A DNA stretch of 21,741 bases. It comes from RGIG7949 sp045628845 (GTDB taxonomy: Bacteria; Bacillota; Clostridia; Oscillospirales; Oscillospiraceae). Positions 19,061 to 21,741 of this stretch are shown here, piece after piece. Location of the stretch: NCBI GenBank assembly GCA_045628845.1, contig JAZQQE010000112.1:1-21741 (forward strand). Direction: 5' to 3'. The notes beneath the pieces are model-generated. The model worked only from the letters and a program-made list of their open reading frames with translations. It searched no databases and was not told where the DNA came from. How positions within the stretch are numbered: position 1 is the stretch's first letter; each line of letters begins with the position of its first letter. A program made the position numbers and the translations under genes.

Positions 19061-20032
19061 ATGAGAGAATTCACTGTCGGAAAAAACGATTCAGGCCAAA
19101 GGCTCGACCGTTTCATCGAGAAAGCCGTGCCCCTGCTGCCCGCTTCGCTCGCGCAGAAATATATAAGGATCAAACGCATCAAGCTCAACGGCAAGGGCGC
19201 GGCGCGCGATACGAGGCTCGCCGAGGGCGACCACCTCGAGCTCTATATCAATGACGAGTTTTTCGACGTACCGACCGCCGAGAACGCATATCTGCGTGTC
19301 ACCTCCCCCCGTGTCAGCATCGTATACGAGGATGAGAACATCATTCTCGCGGACAAGGAGGCCGGTGTCCTCTGCCACGGCGACGGCGGGGACGAGTCCG
19401 CCACGCTCATCGCCCACATCCAGGCGTATCTGTATCAGAAGGGCGACTGGAAGCCGCGTGAGGAAAATTCGTTCGTCCCGGCACTCGTAAACCGCATAGA
19501 CCGCAACACGAGCGGCATCGTCATCGCCGCGAAGACCGCCGCCGCGGGGCGCATCCTCAGTGAGAAGCTGCGTGACCGCGAGCTCGACAAGCGGTATCTC
19601 TGCATAGTCCACGGGAAGATGACGCCTCCCGAGGGCACGCTCAGCGGATATATTTTCAAGGACGCGAAGGAAAAGCGCGTCTACGTGCGCGACAGCGCGG
19701 AGCGCGGCGCACGCTCCGCGGTCACGGACTACCGCACTCTCGCCTTCTGCGACGGGCTCAGCCTGCTCGAATGCCGCCTGCACACGGGTCGCACGCATCA
19801 GATAAGGGCCATGCTCGCCTCGGCGGGCCATCCCCTGCTCGGCGACGGGAAATACGGCACGCTCCGCGGCGCGGACAACCGCGGCGAGAAGACGCAGGCG
19901 CTCTGCTCATACCGTCTCGCCTTCGATTTCAGGACCCCCGCGGGCGAGCTTGAATACCTCCGCGGGCGTGTTTTCACGCTTCAGAGCGTTGCCTTTGCCG
20001 ACAAATTCTTTCCCGGCGTAAAATATAATTGA
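19061..20032 (+). CDS. RluA-family 23S rRNA pseudouridine synthase with S4 domain
   Basis: The 323-residue protein has an N-terminal S4-like RNA-binding segment (about residues 12-65) and a catalytic RluA-type domain. The catalytic Asp is D147 in NRIDRNTSGIVIAAKT. Later family sequence includes LLECRLHTGRTHQIRAMLASAGHPLLGDGKYG. It isomerises uridines in large-subunit rRNA; RluC and RluD are the closest E. coli types, but the target position cannot be assigned from sequence. The ATG at 19061 has only a weak, distant GGAG about 12 bases upstream, so translation may be modest. It is divergent from rpmB, and its stop codon (20030-20032) lies inside the -35 box of the next promoter. No terminator separates it from potA. 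Confidence 0.9.
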   Translation: MREFTVGKNDSGQRLDRFIEKAVPLLPASLAQKYIRIKRIKLNGKGAARDTRLAEGDHLELYINDEFFDVPTAENAYLRVTSPRVSIVYEDENIILADKEAGVLCHGDGGDESATLIAHIQAYLYQKGDWKPREENSFVPALVNRIDRNTSGIVIAAKTAAAGRILSEKLRDRELDKRYLCIVHGKMTPPEGTLSGYIFKDAKEKRVYVRDSAERGARSAVTDYRTLAFCDGLSLLECRLHTGRTHQIRAMLASAGHPLLGDGKYGTLRGADNRGEKTQALCSYRLAFDFRTPAGELEYLRGRVFTLQSVAFADKFFPGVKYN

Positions 20033-20057
20033 CAAAGACAGACAAACAATATATTAT
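20029..20057 (+). promoter_or_regulatory. Promoter upstream of the structured potA leader
   Basis: TTGACA (20029-20034), a 17-base spacer and TATTAT (20052-20057). Predicted start is near 20064, only a few bases before the inverted-repeat block at 20070. The transcript leader to the potA ATG would be about 245 nt and consist mainly of that block. The -35 overlaps the stop codon of the pseudouridine synthase. Confidence 0.7.
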
Positions 20058-20069
20058 CAATCTCAACAC

Positions 20070-20281
20070 TATAATGATTATCGGATATTGAAACGCCTTA
20101 TGGCGTTTCAAAAAGCCTCATTTGAGGCTTATGCAAAGGCAAATCGCAAGCGATTTACCTTTGCATGATGCTCATTGCAATGACTATCGTCGATTTTTCT
20201 CTGAAAAATCGACAGCAAATCGTAGATTCGTCGTCGAAACAATCTTATAACAGATTGTTTCGACTCTCGATAGTCATTATA
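20070..20281. repeat. 212-base nested inverted-repeat element (MITE-like or structured leader)
   Basis: The block is bounded by TATAATGATTATCG (20070-20083) and CGATAGTCATTATA (20268-20281), inverted repeats with one mismatch in 14. Inside are, in order: a perfect 10-bp hairpin with TTAT loop (20088-20111); an 8-bp hairpin (20113-20130); a 16-bp hairpin with one mismatch (20131-20166); then an 11-bp closing stem (20179-20189 with 20268-20278) that encloses a perfect 10-bp hairpin (20190-20212) and a perfect 13-bp hairpin with loop TATAAC (20233-20264). It encodes no credible protein: a 69-codon plus-strand frame at 20165-20374 overlaps the potA start and is a shadow. The TA at both outer edges would suit insertion at a TA target, as in IS630/mariner-related MITEs. 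As RNA it would fold into a multibranched leader for potA. No known riboswitch class was recognised. Confidence 0.75.
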
Positions 20282-20283
20282 AA
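20255..20283 (+). promoter_or_regulatory. Candidate outward promoter at the right end of the inverted-repeat element
   Basis: TTGTTT (20255-20260), a 17-base spacer and TATAAA (20278-20283). The -35 is in the 13-bp hairpin arm and the -10 is in the terminal repeat. Transcription would start near 20290 and leave only about 20 nt before potA, skipping the structured leader. Weak -35; sequence match only. Confidence 0.35.
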
Positions 20284-20310
20284 AATACACTTCGGAATGG
20301 GGGAGGATAA

Positions 20311-21459
20311 ATGTCCAAGGAGCTCATTCGCCTCGTTGATTGTTGCATGGCGTATGACGGCGAACAGGTTTTGAATAACCTGAATCTTTATATTAACGAT
20401 TCTGAATTCCTCACACTATTGGGGCCGAGCGGATGCGGCAAGACTACCACCCTGCGTATTATCGGTGGTTTTCAGAAGCCGACTTCCGGTACGGTCCTGT
20501 TCAACGGTGTGAGGATTAATGATGTTCCCCCCAATAAACGGCATATAAACACGGTTTTCCAGCGTTATGCCCTCTTCCCTCACCTCGACGTCTATGAGAA
20601 CATCGCGTTCGGTCTTCGCATCGCGAAGCTCTCCGAATCCGAGATCTCCGAGCGCGTCGGCGAGATGCTCCGCATCATAGGTCTCGTCGGCTTCGAGGAA
20701 CGCAGCGTCAGCTCGCTCTCCGGCGGTCAGATGCAGCGCGTCGCCATAGCGCGGGCTCTTGTGAACCGCCCCAATGTGCTCCTGCTCGACGAGCCCCTCG
20801 GCGCTCTCGACCTCAGGCTCCGTAAGGATATGCAGGTCGAGCTCAAGCGCATTCAGCAGCAGATGGGCATAACCTTCGTGTACGTCACCCACGACCAGGA
20901 GGAGGCGCTCACCATGTCCGACACGGTCGTCGTCATGGACAAGGGCGTCATCCAGCAGATAGGCACCCCCGAGGATATATACAACGAGCCGAAAAACGCC
21001 TTCGTTGCCGACTTTATCGGTGAATCCAACATCATCGACGGAGTCATGCTCGAGGACAGGCTCGTCGAGATCTTCGGACGCCGCTTCCCCTGCGTCGATA
21101 CCGGTTTCGCTCCGCGCGAGCCCGTTGACGTCGTCATCCGTCCCGAGGACATCGATATAGTGCCCGCCGACGCAGGACATCTCTGCGGCACGGTCACGGG
21201 CATCACCTTCAAGGGAGTCCATTACGACATAATCGTCGACTTCAAGGGCTTCAAGTGGCTCATCCAGACGACCGACTTCCATCCCGTCGGCGCGTACATA
21301 GGGATCCGCCTCACGCCCGAGGACATCCACATCATGAAGAAGAGCGCCTACTCCGGTATGTTCGGAGATTACAGCTCCTATTCCGCCGAGTACGATGAGA
21401 TCGGCGATTCCGAGCTCGACCCGGCCGAGAGCGAGGAGGCGCCGGAAAATGAAGAATAG
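20311..21459 (+). CDS. potA: Spermidine/putrescine-type ABC transporter ATP-binding protein
   Basis: PotA is the cytoplasmic ATPase of a PotABCD-type polyamine importer. The 382-residue protein has Walker A GPSGCGKT (38-45), Q-loop Q84, signature LSGGQ (136-140), Walker B LLLDEP (157-162), switch His H194 (YVTHD) and a C-terminal TOBE domain (about 225-345) that binds or senses substrate in this subfamily. The last 35 or so residues form an acidic tail ending EEAPENEE. GGGGGAGG lies just before the ATG at 20311. Its stop overlaps the next gene by 11 bases. The assignment to polyamines rests on resemblance to PotA and on the PotB-like partner; related importers for iron or other organic ions have similar ATPases. 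The long structured leader upstream suggests post-transcriptional control (inference). Confidence 0.88.
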   Translation: MSKELIRLVDCCMAYDGEQVLNNLNLYINDSEFLTLLGPSGCGKTTTLRIIGGFQKPTSGTVLFNGVRINDVPPNKRHINTVFQRYALFPHLDVYENIAFGLRIAKLSESEISERVGEMLRIIGLVGFEERSVSSLSGGQMQRVAIARALVNRPNVLLLDEPLGALDLRLRKDMQVELKRIQQQMGITFVYVTHDQEEALTMSDTVVVMDKGVIQQIGTPEDIYNEPKNAFVADFIGESNIIDGVMLEDRLVEIFGRRFPCVDTGFAPREPVDVVIRPEDIDIVPADAGHLCGTVTGITFKGVHYDIIVDFKGFKWLIQTTDFHPVGAYIGIRLTPEDIHIMKKSAYSGMFGDYSSYSAEYDEIGDSELDPAESEEAPENEE

Positions 21460-21741
21460 GTTCCTTGCCGGGCCCTACCTTATCTGGATGGCCCTCTTCA
21501 CGATAATCCCGCTCGTCATCGTGCTCTATTTCGCGCTGACGGATTCCATCACGGGCCGCTTCACTCTCGCCAATCTCGCGCAGATGAAGGACTATCTGCC
21601 TATTTTCCTGCGTTCGATATGGCTCGCGATCGTTTCGAGCGTCATCTGCCTCGTGCTCGGGTATCCCGTCGCGTGGTGCATAGCTCAGGCGAAGCCGAAG
21701 ACGCAGCGTTTCCTCTATATGCTCGTGATGCTCCCCATGTG
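21449..21741 (+). CDS. potB: Spermidine/putrescine-type ABC transporter permease (N-terminal 97 residues)
   Basis: The reading frame runs off the right end of the window after 97 complete codons. The N-terminus (MKNRFLAGPYLIWMALFTIIPL) forms the first membrane span, followed by a periplasm-facing-type outer loop with FALTDSITGRFTL, and a second span at about residues 55-75 (IWLAIVSSVICLVLGYPVAW). LGYPVAWCIA and LPM at the edge are typical of PotB/PotH permeases. The ATG at 21449 lies inside the end of potA (11-base overlap, different frame), with GGAGG 9 bases upstream, so the two are translationally coupled. The rest of the importer (potC, potD) is expected just beyond the window. Confidence 0.85.
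   Translation, partial: MKNRFLAGPYLIWMALFTIIPLVIVLYFALTDSITGRFTLANLAQMKDYLPIFLRSIWLAIVSSVICLVLGYPVAWCIAQAKPKTQRFLYMLVMLPM

Noticed and set aside
20088..20111. Intrinsic terminator for the pseudouridine synthase
   Set aside because: The 10-bp stem is followed by AAAAAGCC on the plus strand and not by a T-tract, so it would not terminate rightward transcription.
20070..20281. CRISPR array
   Set aside because: The repeats are inverted, of different sequence and unevenly spaced; there are no direct repeats with regular spacers.
20165..20374. 69-codon plus-strand frame across the repeat element and the start of potA
   Set aside because: It is made of hairpin sequence and overlaps potA out of frame; no family resemblance.

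Overview
This 21.7 kb window looks like chromosomal core genome from a GC-rich member of the Bacillota, most likely class Clostridia and possibly an Oscillospirales- or Christensenellales-type gut commensal. The lineage call is an inference. It rests on HPr kinase (hprK) next to murB-rapZ-whiA, a DUF512 radical SAM gene directly before der-plsY, zinc-type ribosomal proteins L32 and L28, strong GGAGG ribosome binding sites, and several near-consensus sigma-A promoters (TTGACA or TTGCAA, 17-base spacer, TATAAT-like). No tRNA, rRNA, CRISPR array, phage gene or transposase was seen.

Layout. 1-6321 (minus): rpoC (3' end outside the window) and complete rpoB, overlapping by one base and read from a strong promoter near 6480-6507. 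6546-7862 (plus): a divergent multi-pass membrane glycosyltransferase of the Gpi18-like type. 7863-8202: AT-rich intergenic DNA with a terminator and a promoter. 8203-9294 (plus): a membrane-anchored DUF348 + 3D-domain cell-wall protein, ending at a bidirectional terminator. 9366-14410 (minus): hprK-murB-rapZ-whiA in one tightly packed operon, followed by an acyl-CoA:acetate CoA-transferase with its own promoter. 14549-18666 (plus): yceD (DUF177)-rpmF-DUF512 radical SAM-der-plsY, started by a perfect-consensus promoter. 18748-18936 (minus): rpmB. 19061-20032 (plus): an RluA-family pseudouridine synthase, divergent from rpmB. 20311 to the window end (plus): potA and the start of potB, a polyamine-type ABC importer.

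Functionally the window covers transcription (RpoB, RpoC), ribosome assembly and modification (L32, L28, Der, RluA-type enzyme), envelope synthesis and remodelling (MurB, PlsY, 3D protein, glycosyltransferase), carbon control (HprK, RapZ, and the CoA-transferase as a fermentation enzyme), division or sporulation-related control (WhiA) and polyamine uptake.

The most unusual feature is 20070-20281, between the pseudouridine synthase and potA. It is a 212-base block made almost wholly of nested perfect or near-perfect inverted repeats, bounded by 14-base terminal inverted repeats. It lies directly downstream of a good promoter, so it should form most of the potA 5' leader RNA. It could be a MITE-like insertion, a structured regulatory leader, or both. 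Also notable are a symmetric bidirectional promoter between rpmB and the pseudouridine synthase, absence of rplJ-rplL upstream of rpoB, and absence of yvcK between rapZ and whiA.
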